From the NCBI GenBank assembly GCA_964247055.1, contig OZ176055.1, positions 4,774,001 through 4,838,000 on the forward strand: a DNA stretch of 64,000 nt, written 5' to 3'. The notes beneath the pieces were generated by a model. The model saw nothing but the letters and a program-made list of their open reading frames with translations. It searched no databases and had not been told where the DNA came from. Positions 51,433-63,800 of the stretch are shown here, piece by piece. The DNA comes from Paragordius varius. Lineage: Eukaryota > Nematomorpha. How positions within the stretch are numbered: the first letter of the stretch is position 1; each line of letters opens with the position of its first letter. Both the position numbers and the translations under genes were made by a program.

Positions 51433-51860
51433 AGAGGTGTCCCCCACAAATGGCTTTACGGGCAACATTTTTAATTCAAAAATACCGACGTGCCGCATTT
51501 GAAAAATATATGAAGTTTAATAAATATTTTATTAAATTACAAACATGAGACTGTATCGTGTAAACACAATAAAACATTTCCTAGTTATTGGTAAATTCGT
51601 TTAATGAATATCTATTTTGCTATATTGGAGCTATTTTTGAAAATTTGGATTTTCAAGTTTTTCGCAATAGACACTGCTGGTCTATATATGTATTTGCAAG
51701 TTGATTTAATGATTTTTGATAAAAACCTTTGTTATATATTAATAAAAATAAAATACATATTTATCTTTTTAAAAAAGTCGATATACTATCCAAAAATTTT
51801 AAGGGAAGTTTTGTAATATTTTAACGAATTTCGCAGTTTGCTTGTAGTTTCTGATTCAAA
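51433..51860. mobile_element. hAT-like MITE, decayed copy of the GTGTCCAAC family
   Basis: The left end GAGGTGTCCCCCACAAATGG is followed by a GGGC/GTGCCGC segment as in the relatives at 29975 and 57496. The right end is eroded; TTTCGCAGTTTGCTTGTAG near 51825 corresponds to the GC-rich right subterminal part. Between AQR and NAGS. Confidence 0.5.
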
Positions 51861-52028
51861 TTAAAAGTTTTCTGATTTATTATGGATTTAGTTAAACCAA
51901 GCCTTTTAAAATTTATAGCAACTGCAGGATGAACGCACATAATTTATATATATCATAAATTTATTTATTTTAAAGAAGTAAAGTAAAATGTAACCTAGGC
52001 TATCGTGTTTTTTTGTAAAAATAATATA

Positions 52029-55000
52029 TTAATCCTCAATAAAGGAAACAGGGATGGACAACACCTTTTCAATTAGTTGATGTGCCTTTTCAAGACTAAG
52101 GCCATACCTATAAATAAATGAAAAAACGCAAAAATAAGATTAAAAAATGCCTATTAGTCTGATTGTAAAATTTTTATACGAAAAAAATTATTAATAATAA
52201 TGTATCGAATCGAAGTCACCTTTTTGCGTTTTGAGGATTTAAAGTTTAAAATAAAACGATGGATTATCAGAACAAAAAATGTATTTTAGACAAAATATCA
52301 ATGAGGAAAATTGCCTTCAGCTAGTAGCTTATTATTAGGAATTTGTTACTTTTTAGATGTAAACTGTTAAAATTTTTATTGAATATTTTCAAAAATTTAA
52401 AAGATCTACCCAATGTTGTCCAATTTATTTTTACAAAAAGCATTCTTAAAAGTTTGTTAAAAATAATTTTAAAACTATAGTATATATATATATGAGAAAA
52501 AAAAATTAAAATTAATTTTCCTCAAAATACCGAGTTATCTCACATCTTATCCAACTATAAAATGAAGTTATAAAAATTAAACGGCTAAAAAATCGACCTT
52601 TTAGCAAACAATCATTAAGGTTTAAGAAATTCAAGCAAGGGGTACTTTTCATATAATGCATACAAAATTTAATATCTATATTTTTTTATTAAAATTACCA
52701 ATATACAATCCAATTTTCGTCTAAGGATGGGGAACTGTTATAGATTTGATTTTTGATATTTTGGTTGCTCCAACTGCCTTCGCAATGTTTAAAATACCAA
52801 GGGTTTATTTTATTGTTCGAAGTAGAACGCCAAATGAGACATTTATATTTAGACCGAATTAAATTCCATAAAGTTTCACTAATTCCTTGGCCCTTATAAT
52901 TTAATAAATATATTATAAAAAATATTTGATAAATGTTATTAAGCGGAATTAGTCAAGTCGAGTGATACCAGAAACGGATTAGTTACTAGAGAATTACCGG
53001 TTTAATTCTTTAAGAATGAGAAACTCTGCCGAATTTTGCTCATCTATACAACTCCATATTGCTAATTCTCTTTTCATTAAAAAAGACAGCAAACTGATTA
53101 CCTACACATCAGGCTAACAATAATCAACAATCGATTATATATTAACAGGAGAAAACCTGAGGCATCTGATTCAAAATACAACTACTTATAATACGGATAC
53201 ACAACACAAATTACTTGTAAGTAAATTAAAATTGAAAAAATTCAAACCTACACCACAACCATTCCTACCCAAAATAAATACCTCCAAACTAAAACACACA
53301 GAAATAAATAATAATTTTGTTAGTAGTACAACAAACGAAATTAAAATGGATTTTCAATCAGTAGAGGAAGGATGGAATAAACTACAAACAAACGATAATG
53401 AATAATGCTGAAAAATGGTGTGGAAGGAAAAAGAAAAGCTCGTGACAACCCAAATGGTGGTGGAATGACAGCGTGAAACCCTTACTCCTGAGAAAAAACG
53501 AGCTACATAAAAAATGGAAGAAATCAAAAAATAATAAGGACCAAATCATATACAATCAATATAAAAACTGGTAAACAAAACTATTAAGGATTTAAAAAAT
53601 AAACGTAACTCGGAAATGGCGGACGAGCTGGAAAAGGACATAAATAATATGACAATATTTAGAAAAATCAAAAACTACAATCAAAACCAAAAGGATATTA
53701 AAAATATTTGTTGCGTTAAAGATGATGATCATAATCTTATCAAACCCAACGACATAATAAACAGATGGGAAAAATTTATGAAAACTAAATTTAACCCCCC
53801 TGAATCTAAGGTTACTCATGAAAATCCTGTCATACAAGGTCCCATTCAGGATTCACCCCAGAAGAAATAGCAATAGTAATGAAAAACATGAAATCTAACA
53901 AAGCCACTGGGCCCTCTGAGATCTCTGCAGATTTAATGAAGGCCACACCGATAACTGTTAAATTTTTGGTAGTTTAATTTGGTATAAAAAAAACAATACA
54001 ATACCAACCGAATGGGACAAAAGCAACATTTATCCCGTTTATAAAAATAAAGGAGATGCCCTTGATTGCTGCAATTATCGCCCACTAAAACTTTTGGAAC
54101 ACGGTATGAAAGTCTTTGAGACAGTGATGAAAAATAGAATTAAAATATAACAATAAATAAAAATCAATTTGCTTTTCAAGAAGGTAAAAGCATATCAGAA
54201 CCCATTTTTATTTTAAACCGCCTGCAAGAAAAATACCTAGCAAAAGGTCAAAAACTGTTCCACATCTTTATAGATATGGAAAGAACGTTTGACACTATAC
54301 CCAGACACCTCATAATTGAGACATTAAGGTACCAAAAAATCGAAGAATATATAATAAAATTAATAATGATCCTGTATGAAAATGCACAAAGCTGCGTTAA
54401 AACACCAGTCGGAAACAATTATTTTAATATCAATATAGGCCTCCATCAGGGCTCAACTCTAAGCCCACTACTGTTTATAATAATAATGATTATGTAAGCA
54501 GAGACTTTGCAGTTGTTCCACCATGGAACATGCTGTACGCCGATGATTTGGTTATAACAGCAAAAACAGCACATGAACTGAAAAGTTCATACCTTAAATG
54601 GCATACCTGCTTCCAAAAACATGGTCTAAAAATAAACATAGAAAAGACAAAGGTAATGATCACAGGAGATTTGAAAAAAACCATAAAATACCCCTGCTCT
54701 ATTTATTACAAAGGTTAAAACAAATTCCATTTTAGGTACATCTTGTAAAATGTGGGTCCATAAAAAATGCACTAACTTGAAAGGAAAATTAATTGACAAT
54801 AAAAATTTTAAATGCCAAAGCTGTATATCAGGGAAACCAAACATCCCTAAATCAAGGGAGTTTAGTATCGAAGATTGTAGGTTCGAAATTGTCAACGATT
54901 TCACCTATTTAGGTAATATCAGTAATAATAATGGGGATTCTAAAACAACCATATCAAATAGAATCAAACTCAGCTGGGAAAATTTCACCAACTCAAATAT

Positions 55001-58000
55001 GTATTAACACATAAAGACATAACCGTAAAAAATAAAATCAAAATGTATAAAGTGGGTGTCCGCCCTACCCTTACCTACGCCTGCGAACCTGGGCAATCAC
55101 AAAAACATTAGAATCGAGATTGAAAAGAACGAAAGACAAAATGCTAAAATATATGATGATAAATTCTACCATAAATGAACTAGAACCAATAACAGCTTTT
55201 ATCAGAACAAATAGACTTCGGTATTTTGGACACATAGACAGATCCAGTATAGACTCACCTGCAAAGAAAATTCTTGATTTACAGATTTCTGCCCCCAACC
55301 GAAAAGGGGGGCCTAAAACAACTTGGACTCAAATCATAGAACAAGACTTTAAATTCCTGAACATACCTCGAAACGCAACAAATGATAGAGACATATATCG
55401 TAAATTAATCCATCCCAATAACTGGGCCAAACCAATAATACCTAGTATGTGTGTTAACCCTTTGATCATAAAAAAATTATTAAAACCCATTTTATTTGTG
55501 CCAGTTGATGACATCAATAAAACAAATTTTAAGGTTCTCTTGACATTAAAAACCAATCATTTATAATTAAGAATAAATTAATATTAAGGCGTGCATCTAG
55601 ACAATGGATAAAATAAAAAATATAACAATTTTTATTAAATTTAATTACACTAGACAACAAATTTTGACCTTTTTTTTGACTGTCATTCTTTTAAATTTAA
55701 AATTTATTTAAAGTATATAAATAGTATATCCAAAAATATTGGTCTTACACTTTAGAATTTTTTTAGATTTTATTGAAAATTTTGGCCCCGATTTAACAGT
55801 AAACTTCGAATTTTCAAAATTAACAGTTATTGATATAGAGCCATGAATTATATATAATGGTTAAAATTTTTAACCCTTAAAGAAGTCAACTATTTCACAG
55901 ACAACTAATTTGAAAATCATATAAATAATTTTAATATAATTAGGGTTATAAGTATAAAATTAAAACAAAAATCTTTGAAAAAGCTTTTGGTTTGCTTTTT
56001 ATTAAAAATTATTATTTCAAAATTATACCTTGTGAATACTAAAATGCATAGTTATAACTGTTAATTCACATATTGGTTATAAAAGATTAAGAATATAACG
56101 TATATTTTTAATCTTTAGAATTTTGAAATTATCAGAAAATAAATTAATATTGATGAGATGGTATTTTTTTGAAACAAAAAAATTTATAAATGTCTGTTTT
56201 GTATGACATAAAAGCAATAAATAGTTTTAATCAAAAAAGTTTCTTGTGTTATCTTTTTTGGTTATTCAATGCCATCTGGACAAAGTGTGAGCTATTATCC
56301 ATTAGTTTTAAATACATATTAACAAGAAAAACGCTCTCGCAGCGCGTTTGACGATACCTATATCCAATATTAAATATCGATGTGAAACATATTAGTATGC
56401 ATTTTATAGAGTTTTCATTACTCTTTTGAATGATATATTACAAATGAGCATTTGATTTTCAAAGAATACATTTTTAAAATTTTGTTAAAGAGGGCTCATA
56501 ATCATAAAAAATCAAATTTTCAAAATTTTTAGGTGGAATTTAATTTTTATTTCGGATTTAGTGTTAATAGTAATTAGAAAATGCAAAAAACTTGAGAGGC
56601 AGAAAAATTTGTTGTCTAGTGTTATTGTGTGAAAATTATTTATCTGTATTTATATGTATGCTAAATTATATTTTTTATAAGTTTAGAAAATTGATGAACA
56701 AGTTGATGAATCGTCAAATAACACAAAATTGAGATCGAGAGAACGAGGAAGAGATCTAAAAAGAAGAGTAACAATGGATTTTCGACGCTGAGAATAGAAG
56801 CGGAATCGAAATTAACGGCCATGCCAATTAAATAAACTATGATTAATGAATCTAAAGAGTTTTCTTTGGCGAATCGAATATTATAGTGCAAACTAATTTT
56901 TAATAAAAAAATAATTTGGCATATCCTTTTTTATTGGTGAATTAGGTTTAATATACCTGAATATCAAATGCAACAGCAAATTTGTTTAAATATGGAACAT
57001 CCAATTGATCTTCTTTGGTAATTATTGCGGCTGCCATATAACTATTGTTAAAATTCTAGTACTTTTCGCTGACAATAATCTGATCCAACTTTTCATTCAA
57101 ATTAGTAAAATAGTCTGGTTTTAGCGATTTTCCAAACGCTCTGTGATATATAAATTATATCCAGGACTTAAGTATGAAAATATGGAGAAAAATTATATTT
57201 GTTTATATATATATATAGATATAAATATATATATCTTTTATCAACTACTAAACACTCAAACTTTTAATTAACGAACACTTTTTAATATAAATTTTCAATA
57301 AAAATATGCTTTTATTATAAAAAAACATGTGTATGTATTAAGTTATATAGTCCAATATTTTTAGTTTACCTACTCAAGTTATTTGTCACAATACTTCTTT
57401 TATTGTTGACTTATTGTTAATGTAGTATCTTATAGTAAAAAACAACTTCTATCTTTTAAAATATTTTATGAAATTAAGGATAAACATTTATAAAACAGGA
57501 GTGTCCAACACGCGGCTCGCGGGCAGCATGCATTCCATATATACCATTTGCACTTCAAGAGTGACCTGAACACTTCAAGTTGGTCCTGGAACACTTCAAG
57601 TCCTTAAACATTTCAAATTAGTCCATGAACACTTCAAGTTGGTCCTTAAAATTTTTAAATTTTGATTTATTTTTTAACTGAATTTTCTTTATTTATTATA
57701 TATTTATTCATTTAAAAATAAAAAATATTCTAACATTTTTTTGTTTCAAACTATTTTTATCCAATTTAACGAATTTATTAACTTTTAAATGTTTCCAATG
57801 AAAAATTGTAAATAATAACCCAGAAAACTTATATTTTTTATTACGTATTAAAATCTTATAATTATCCAAAATAATTTTAGGAAATTAATAAAAATATACG
57901 GTTTCGCAGATTAAAAGTTTCTATTGATTTAAAATTTATATTAAATAATAGAAAATAGGTTAAAACGATAAAATAGATGAATGATATACGATTTGATATA

Positions 58001-58850
58001 AAAATTAAAAACAAAACAAAAAATTCAAGGGACCAACTTGAAGCGTTCAAGGACCAACATGAAGCAAGGACCAACCTGAAGTATTCAAGGACACTCTTAA
58101 TGTGTAAATGGTATAATTCTGCAGCCCGAAGAAATTTTAAATATAAAATATTTCTGTTTGGCAAAAACTAACAAAAATATTAAATAGTAGTTTTTACAGT
58201 TCATTGTTTAAAATTTAATACATTTATTGATGCCCGTATATTTTGAGAATGCGTCCAATCGGTTTTTTGACTAAAATGCGGCTAGCGAAGCCATTTGTGT
58301 TGGACACCCTGATTTAAACCATACGGTACTGTATTACTAATTAGCTAATAATGTGAGTTGGCAACAATATGGGAACTTTATTCCAAAAAATCTGATTTAA
58401 ATATCGACGGTTTTTGAAATAAAGGCAAATGATTTTATTATATCTAATGATTTGCTAAGTTTTAACCATTTTTATCAATAAATAAATTTTTTAAAACTAA
58501 TTCCACAACAACTTAAATTTAAAAGCATATTTTCTATTTATATATTAAATAGTTAATTATATTAATAAAGAACTAACCAAAAGCGATTTTTTTAAAATTA
58601 AAGAATTTTCGATTTTCTAATTTACAAAGAATGAAATTGCTGTTTAAACGGTATGTCAAAATTAAAAGCTACTTGAGACTGCCATGAGGCGTTTAAATAA
58701 AATTAGTCCAAATTTATTTGTTTAAACGAAAGGAGTATAAAAACCAAGTATAATACCTATTGAGTAAATCCATTAAATTGTGCTGATTAATGTCTATGAG
58801 ATTTTTCGATTGTATGAAAGTGTCAATACGTTTAAACAAAGTTCCAGATC
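52029..58850 (-). CDS. NAGS: N-acetylglutamate synthase, 3' half (5 exons; kinase-like domain lies upstream)
   Basis: Makes N-acetylglutamate from glutamate and acetyl-CoA in mitochondria. Exons on the minus strand: 58850-58757, 57140-57063, 57041-56957, 52892-52699, 52107-52029; phases agree, about 176 codons. The first exon (GSGTLFKRIDTFIQSKNLID) is the end of the amino-acid-kinase domain. The rest is the acetyltransferase domain: FGKSLKPDYF, NYMAAAIITKEDQLDVPYLN, KFAV, GQGISETLWNLI, IWRSTSNNKINPWYFKHCEG, WIVYWYGLSLEKAHQLI, then stop. Human NAGS has NPINPWYFKHSDG and WFGLAD at the same places. The second intron here is 21 nt (57042-57062). The 4-kb intron holds LINE A copy 2 and a Harbinger-like MITE. 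A fused NAGS/kinase enzyme cannot be excluded without the upstream part. Confidence 0.88.
53010..55600 (+). mobile_element. LINE family A, copy 2 (5'-truncated), NAGS intron
   Basis: Plus strand, antisense to NAGS. It begins inside the endonuclease, then linker [17 protein letters not shown] (near 53460), [17 protein letters not shown] (near 53900), LHQGSTLSPLLFII, the YADD box at about 54536, a CKMWVHKKCTNLKG module (near 54745), and [20 protein letters not shown] near 55215. The C-terminal frame 55120-55566 is open; at least five interruptions elsewhere. Truncation at the 5' end is the usual result of target-primed reverse transcription. Confidence 0.85.
55648..56621. mobile_element. Harbinger-like MITE, complete copy (TTA target duplication)
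   Basis: A 974-bp element. Left CACTAGACAACAAATTTT and right AAAATTTGTTGTCTAGTG form a perfect inverted terminal repeat of about 18 bp, flanked by TTA on both sides (55645-55647, 56622-56624). A 3-bp TWA duplication is typical of PIF/Harbinger. No open frame of note. It sits directly behind LINE A copy 2, probably in or just past its 3' end. Confidence 0.82.
57496..58311. mobile_element. hAT-like MITE, complete reference copy of the GTGTCCAAC family
   Basis: An 816-bp element in a NAGS intron. Ends CAGGAGTGTCCAACAC and GTGTTGGACACCCTG are inverted repeats; flanking 8-mers TTATAAAA and ATTTAAAC agree at 5 of 8. Inside the left end lie tandem CTTCAAGTTGGTCC copies (57550-57640); inside the right end the complement GGACCAACTTGAAG is repeated (58020-58095). 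Such clustered subterminal motifs are usual transposase-binding arrays in hAT elements. Confidence 0.75.
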
Positions 58851-58929
58851 CTAAAGAATATATTATAATTAATGTTGGAAACGGACTGTTGTTTTTTAGA
58901 TATGTAAAATTGATAATATATTATTAATA

Positions 58930-59962
58930 TACCATTTCCCAGTCAAAAAACATTTTCCCAGTCAATCAAATTTTTTCCTAAACGAAACTTTTCCTAAACA
59001 ATCGATACGATTTTCCAGTCAATCGAAACATTTTCCCATACAAAATAACATTTTAACAATCAATAAAAACCGTTTTATTTTTGATTACAAATTGCAAAAT
59101 AAAATAGAAATAACTTTTTATTATTTGTGCATACTTAAAGAATATTCTTTTTGACATTACTGCATTTTTCTTGATATTTTTAAGTTCAATATTGCGCAAT
59201 CATATGAGTGAGTCTTATGAAATTTCATTTTTTTTAGGTTTAACCATTTACACCTCGAATATGACCGGTAACATTTCATATTTAATCTTAAACATGTCAA
59301 ATTCCCCTTTAAATTTTATAAATTTATTATTAAAATAATTTGAGTGTTTCAGAAATTTTACTCAATCAAGAAGTTGGAATAGTTTATCTTTTCTGTTCCC
59401 TTTTAGCAAGTATGATAATTTTTATTTTTCGATTAATCTATTTTAACTCAAATTAAAACATTGTTTATAAAAGCAAACCATTAAAAAAATCGATTTATAT
59501 TTATTAAAATAAACATATTGTCTGGATGAAGCAGAATAAGGCTTAATCTACTAAAAGCAAAATCTTTAATAGTTAGTTAATTAAGCTCAAAAAACATTTA
59601 AATTTTTTTAGGGTAAATTTAAAAGAGGAGAATCAGATATGTTTAAGAATAAATATGAAATGTTTAATTCAAGGTGTAAATGGATTACACCTAAAAAAAT
59701 AAAATTTCACAAGACTGAGTCAATTAATAATTGGCATTATCGGTGTTAAAAATAATGAAGAAAAATGCAGTATATGACAAAAAATAATGTTATATTTAAT
59801 ATGATCATAATACAAAAATAACGATATATTGATTGGGAAAATGTTTTTATTGATAGAAAAAAGTATTTATTAATTGGCAAAACGTTTTGATTGACTGAGA
59901 AATTAATTAAATTGACTGAGAATATATTTCGATTTAGTGGGAAAATGTTTTTTATTTTGGTA
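58930..59962. mobile_element. Foldback (long inverted repeat) element
   Basis: The two arms, about 58930-59330 and 59590-59962, are inverted copies. Paired blocks include ACATTTTCCCA / TGGGAAAATGT, ATTTACACCT / AGGTGTAAAT and AACATTTCATATTTA / its complement near 59655. Outer parts of both arms contain tandem TTTCCCAGTCAATC-like motifs. The spacer is AT-rich and noncoding. It lies upstream of the first NAGS exon in the window. No target duplication beyond a possible TA. Confidence 0.65.
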
Positions 59963-60067
59963 AATTCTATATTTATGTCGACTCGTTCGTAGTTTTATTT
60001 CAAATTAACTGTATTATTATAATGGATAAAGCATGCGTGTGGTGTATAAAAGAATAATTGCATCAAT

Positions 60068-60370
60068 AATCAATTTGATCCTTATAAAATCCTCAAGTTC
60101 ACTGCTCTTGAACCCTTTTTAAGAGCCAAAAGACTAAGATGGGCTGGTCACATCCATTGTAGACCACCAGATAATTATATACATATAATGATGTCCTACT
60201 CCACATCTAGCTCAAAGCAGGCCTTTCAAAAGTTGGATCAGTACTATATATGATGATCTTACTGAGGCCAAACTAAAAGAAGATGCGGAAAATAGAAACA
60301 ATTGGAAAACAGCAATAAAAAATTATCTCAAATCAGCTACCTTCAACTCTGAAGATCAACAGCTTTGGTG
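60068..60370 (+). mobile_element. LINE family C, copy 2 (3' fragment)
   Basis: About 300 bp matching 37194-37490 of LINE C copy 1, starting AATCAATTTGATCCTTATAA and including the RLRWAGHI-coding stretch. A 5'-truncated insertion. Confidence 0.7.
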
Positions 60371-60489
60371 AGAAAATTTCAAATAAAACAAAAAAAATTT
60401 ATTCACAAAAGATAGTATAGAGTTGGGCAAATTACACGAAGTAACTGTATAGTACACATTGAAACACTTTGCTAAATAATATACGACAG

Positions 60490-60868
60490 ACATTCCATTT
60501 GCACAAGAGTGTATAATCCTTGAACACTTCTTCAACACTCAAGTTGGTCCTTAAAATTTTTTAAGTTATATTTAACCATAATTTTTGCATTTATTTTAAT
60601 TTTTATTATTTTTAACCAATTTTATTTGTTTATCATATTTTTATTCGTTTAAAAATAAATTTTTTATTCAACAACCACTTTTTTAGTTTCAAACTAGTTT
60701 ATCTAAAATTATTACCTTATAAATATTCTTAAGAAAATTCTAATTAATAACCAAGAAAACTTCTATATTTTTTAATTACATGTTAAAATCTTATATTTAA
60801 ATTGAGAAATTTATAAAGATAAACGGTTTCTGAATCATTAAAATATTATATTGATTTAGAGTTTCATC
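60490..60868. mobile_element. Partial hAT-like MITE abutting the LINE B 3' end
   Basis: Corresponds to the left half of the element at 57496-58311, from the CCATTTGCAC position through CAAGTTGGTCCTTAAAATTT to TTGATTTAGAGTTT, then stops where the LINE B 3' end begins. Either the LINE inserted into the MITE or both were cut at a later rearrangement. Confidence 0.5.
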
Positions 60869-63800
60869 GTATCGTCTTTGTGTAATGGCTAGCCATTGTA
60901 TCCGTATAGAAGCTGTCTGTAATATTTGCGATCCTGCCAGGCGTTATCATCAATGTTGGCAACACTTAAATCATTATTTATTGTTTTTTCCCAGTTGAAT
61001 GTTGGTCTGCCCCTGCGATTGTTACCTTCGGGATGTAGGGATAAAATTTTATTTGTCCATTGTTCTGGAGCACGTTTGATGTGTCCGAAATATCTAAGCC
61101 TATTTTTTCTGAGCATGACATTTAGAGGTTCAATTTGGTAGAGTTGATGTAAATTTGAATTTGACTTATTGGGTTGGAATAAATTTAGTATCCGTTTTTC
61201 TAAGTTCATTAGTTTTTTCTCGATTGAATCTGTCATCGGCCACGTTTCGCCATACAGGAGTATGGGACGTATGCCGGCTTTGTAAATCAAACCTTTGTTT
61301 TTTGCTGATATGTGTTTATTTTTGAGGACAAATTTAAGTTGATGATATTTTACCCAAGCCTGTTGGGATCTATATTTAACTGATTGGTTTATTCCACCTA
61401 GGCAATGTATGACATCGCCCAAGTATTTGAAATTATTCACCAATTCGATTTTGGTGTCTGCTATATAAAAGTAATTTAGGGAAGTGGATGAGTGATTTAT
61501 TGTTTTATTTTTACATGATACACATATAAATTTGTCATTGTTGATTAATTTCCGTATTATAAGCGAGCACTTTTTGTGTACCCACTTATTGCATGATGTA
61601 CATAGGATTGAATTGAGTTTAACATCTAAATCACATACTCCACATGGAAAAGGTCGTTCATATACAGTTTCACCCGTTATCATCACCTTTGTTTTGCTTA
61701 TATTTATATTCATTCCACCCTTTTCTAAGTGTGTTTCCATGTGTTGTACTTTTGATTTAATGCTTCCATTGATGTTGCGGTGAGGACAATGTCGTCCGCA
61801 TAGATAAGTTCCCATGGTGGGCTTTGTTTTATATCTTTTGTTAGGTATATCCATTATTAAAATGAAGAGTAGAGGGCTTAGGATAGAGCCTTGATGAAGA
61901 GATTCGTTTGGAACAAAAGCTGTGTTACCTAGTGTTAATCTGACGCAGTTTGTTGTTTTGTAGTACATCATTTCTATTGATTTAATTATCCAATCATCTA
62001 CATTATTGGCTCGTAGTGTGGATGTGATCAACTTCCTGGGGATACAATCAAAGGCCCTTTGTAAATCAATAAAAATATGATATAGTTTTTTATTTTTCGC
62101 TAAATAGTTCTCTTGCAATCTTCTCAAAATGAAGATTGCATCAATTGTGCTACTGTTTGGTTTATAGGCATATTGTGATTCCTGTATACTAACGATTGAT
62201 CTTAGTTTTGATTCAATAATGGATTCAAAAATTTTTAACGGGTGTTCCAACAACTTTAGTGGTCTGTAGGAGGAACAAACGAGTATGTCTCCTTTGTTTT
62301 TATAAATGGGTTTGATGGTGCTTTTTGACCAATCATTAGGGATGCGATTCGTTGATAAGATTAGATTGAATATGTTAGTTAAATGTATAATGCATTGTGG
62401 TAAAGCTTTGATCATGTCACAGCTGAGTTCAGATGGACCTGTAGCTTTGTTATTTTTCATCTTGGCCAAGGCATCTCTTACATCATGTTGTTATCAATGG
62501 TCGAGGACCGATTGCTGGTTGTTGGTTTATTGTTTCAAAATCATGTTTTTGTGCAAATTGTTCTTTGTAATACGTTGTCCAGACATTGCTTATGTCACTC
62601 CACTCATTTACTAGTTGTTGATCTTTATTTTTAATATAGGAAATTTGTTTAATGTCCTTTTTATTATTGTTAACTGAATTTATTGTTCGAAAAATCTTAA
62701 GAATTTTCATGTCTTGTTCTAATTTTTTAGCTAAATCCAAAGCTTTTTTGTTGGCTGAAATATTGATGGCTTGTTGTAAATTTTTATTTGATTTAATATA
62801 TGATTCCACGTCTCTTTTATCTTTTGTTTGTTTCCATCTTTTATAGTTATTGCGTTTAATTTTAATTAAAGGTTTTATGGATTCTGACCACCACAAATTT
62901 GATTGTTGTTTTTTCCTGTATATTTTCTTTCTGCCACAACAATTAAGCACATTTGGGATGATGCTGTTTTTAAAATTATCCCAAGCTTGTTCAGATGTTT
63001 TGTGGTTGAGGCTAAGCGATGCATTAACAGTTTCTGAGAGTTGAAGTTTAAGATCAGGAAGGTATAGTTTTTCTAAGTTTATTTTAGGTTTCTGGTTACT
63101 ATGGTAATAGGATTTGTTTATTATTATTATTGCTACAATTAATTTATGTTGTGTGTTAGTAAGGTATGTTTTAGAGTCTTTATTGAATTTTCTATCTTGT
63201 ATGGGTGTTAAAATTTAGTCTACCATAGAATTTTGATTACCACTTGTATAAATTATTAATTTCTTTGCTGGTTTCGTGAATAGGGTATTGCAGATAGTAA
63301 GTCTAAGAGATGCGCAGTATTCTAATAATGTATCACCTTCTTTGTTACGGCTGCCAAAAGCGTTTCCTCCATGTATTCTCATATAGTCTTCACCATTAGT
63401 GCCAAAGTGGGAATTAAAATCTCCACCTATAAAAATTTTGTCATTTGGAGGTATTGCATGGGAAATGTCGTATAGTTGGTTCCAAAAGGCTTGTTTGGTT
63501 GCTTCGCTTAATCCAGACTGGGGAGCATAGATGGAAAGTATGTTAAAAATTTGTTTTTTAAAGCCGATACGTATTTGGATAATTCTTTCGTTGTGTCTGT
63601 TTACTTCTATTATATTATCACAATATTCATTTTTAATAGCTATAGCCACTCCATGTTGGCCTTTCATTTGACCTTTGTAGAAAATTGTATAGTTGTCTAT
63701 ATTCAGCTTTCCCTCAGATTTATATCTTGTTTCCTGCAGGCAACAGATGTCAATGTTTTTCTCTTTTATTTGGTCGATAACTAAGTTTGATCTACCGACT

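Noticed and set aside
56661-56891. 76-codon minus-strand frame, hydrophobic, as a further NAGS exon
   Set aside because: No similarity to the expected acetyltransferase residues, and the next NAGS exon (GQGISETLW) was found at 52892-52699 in correct phase.
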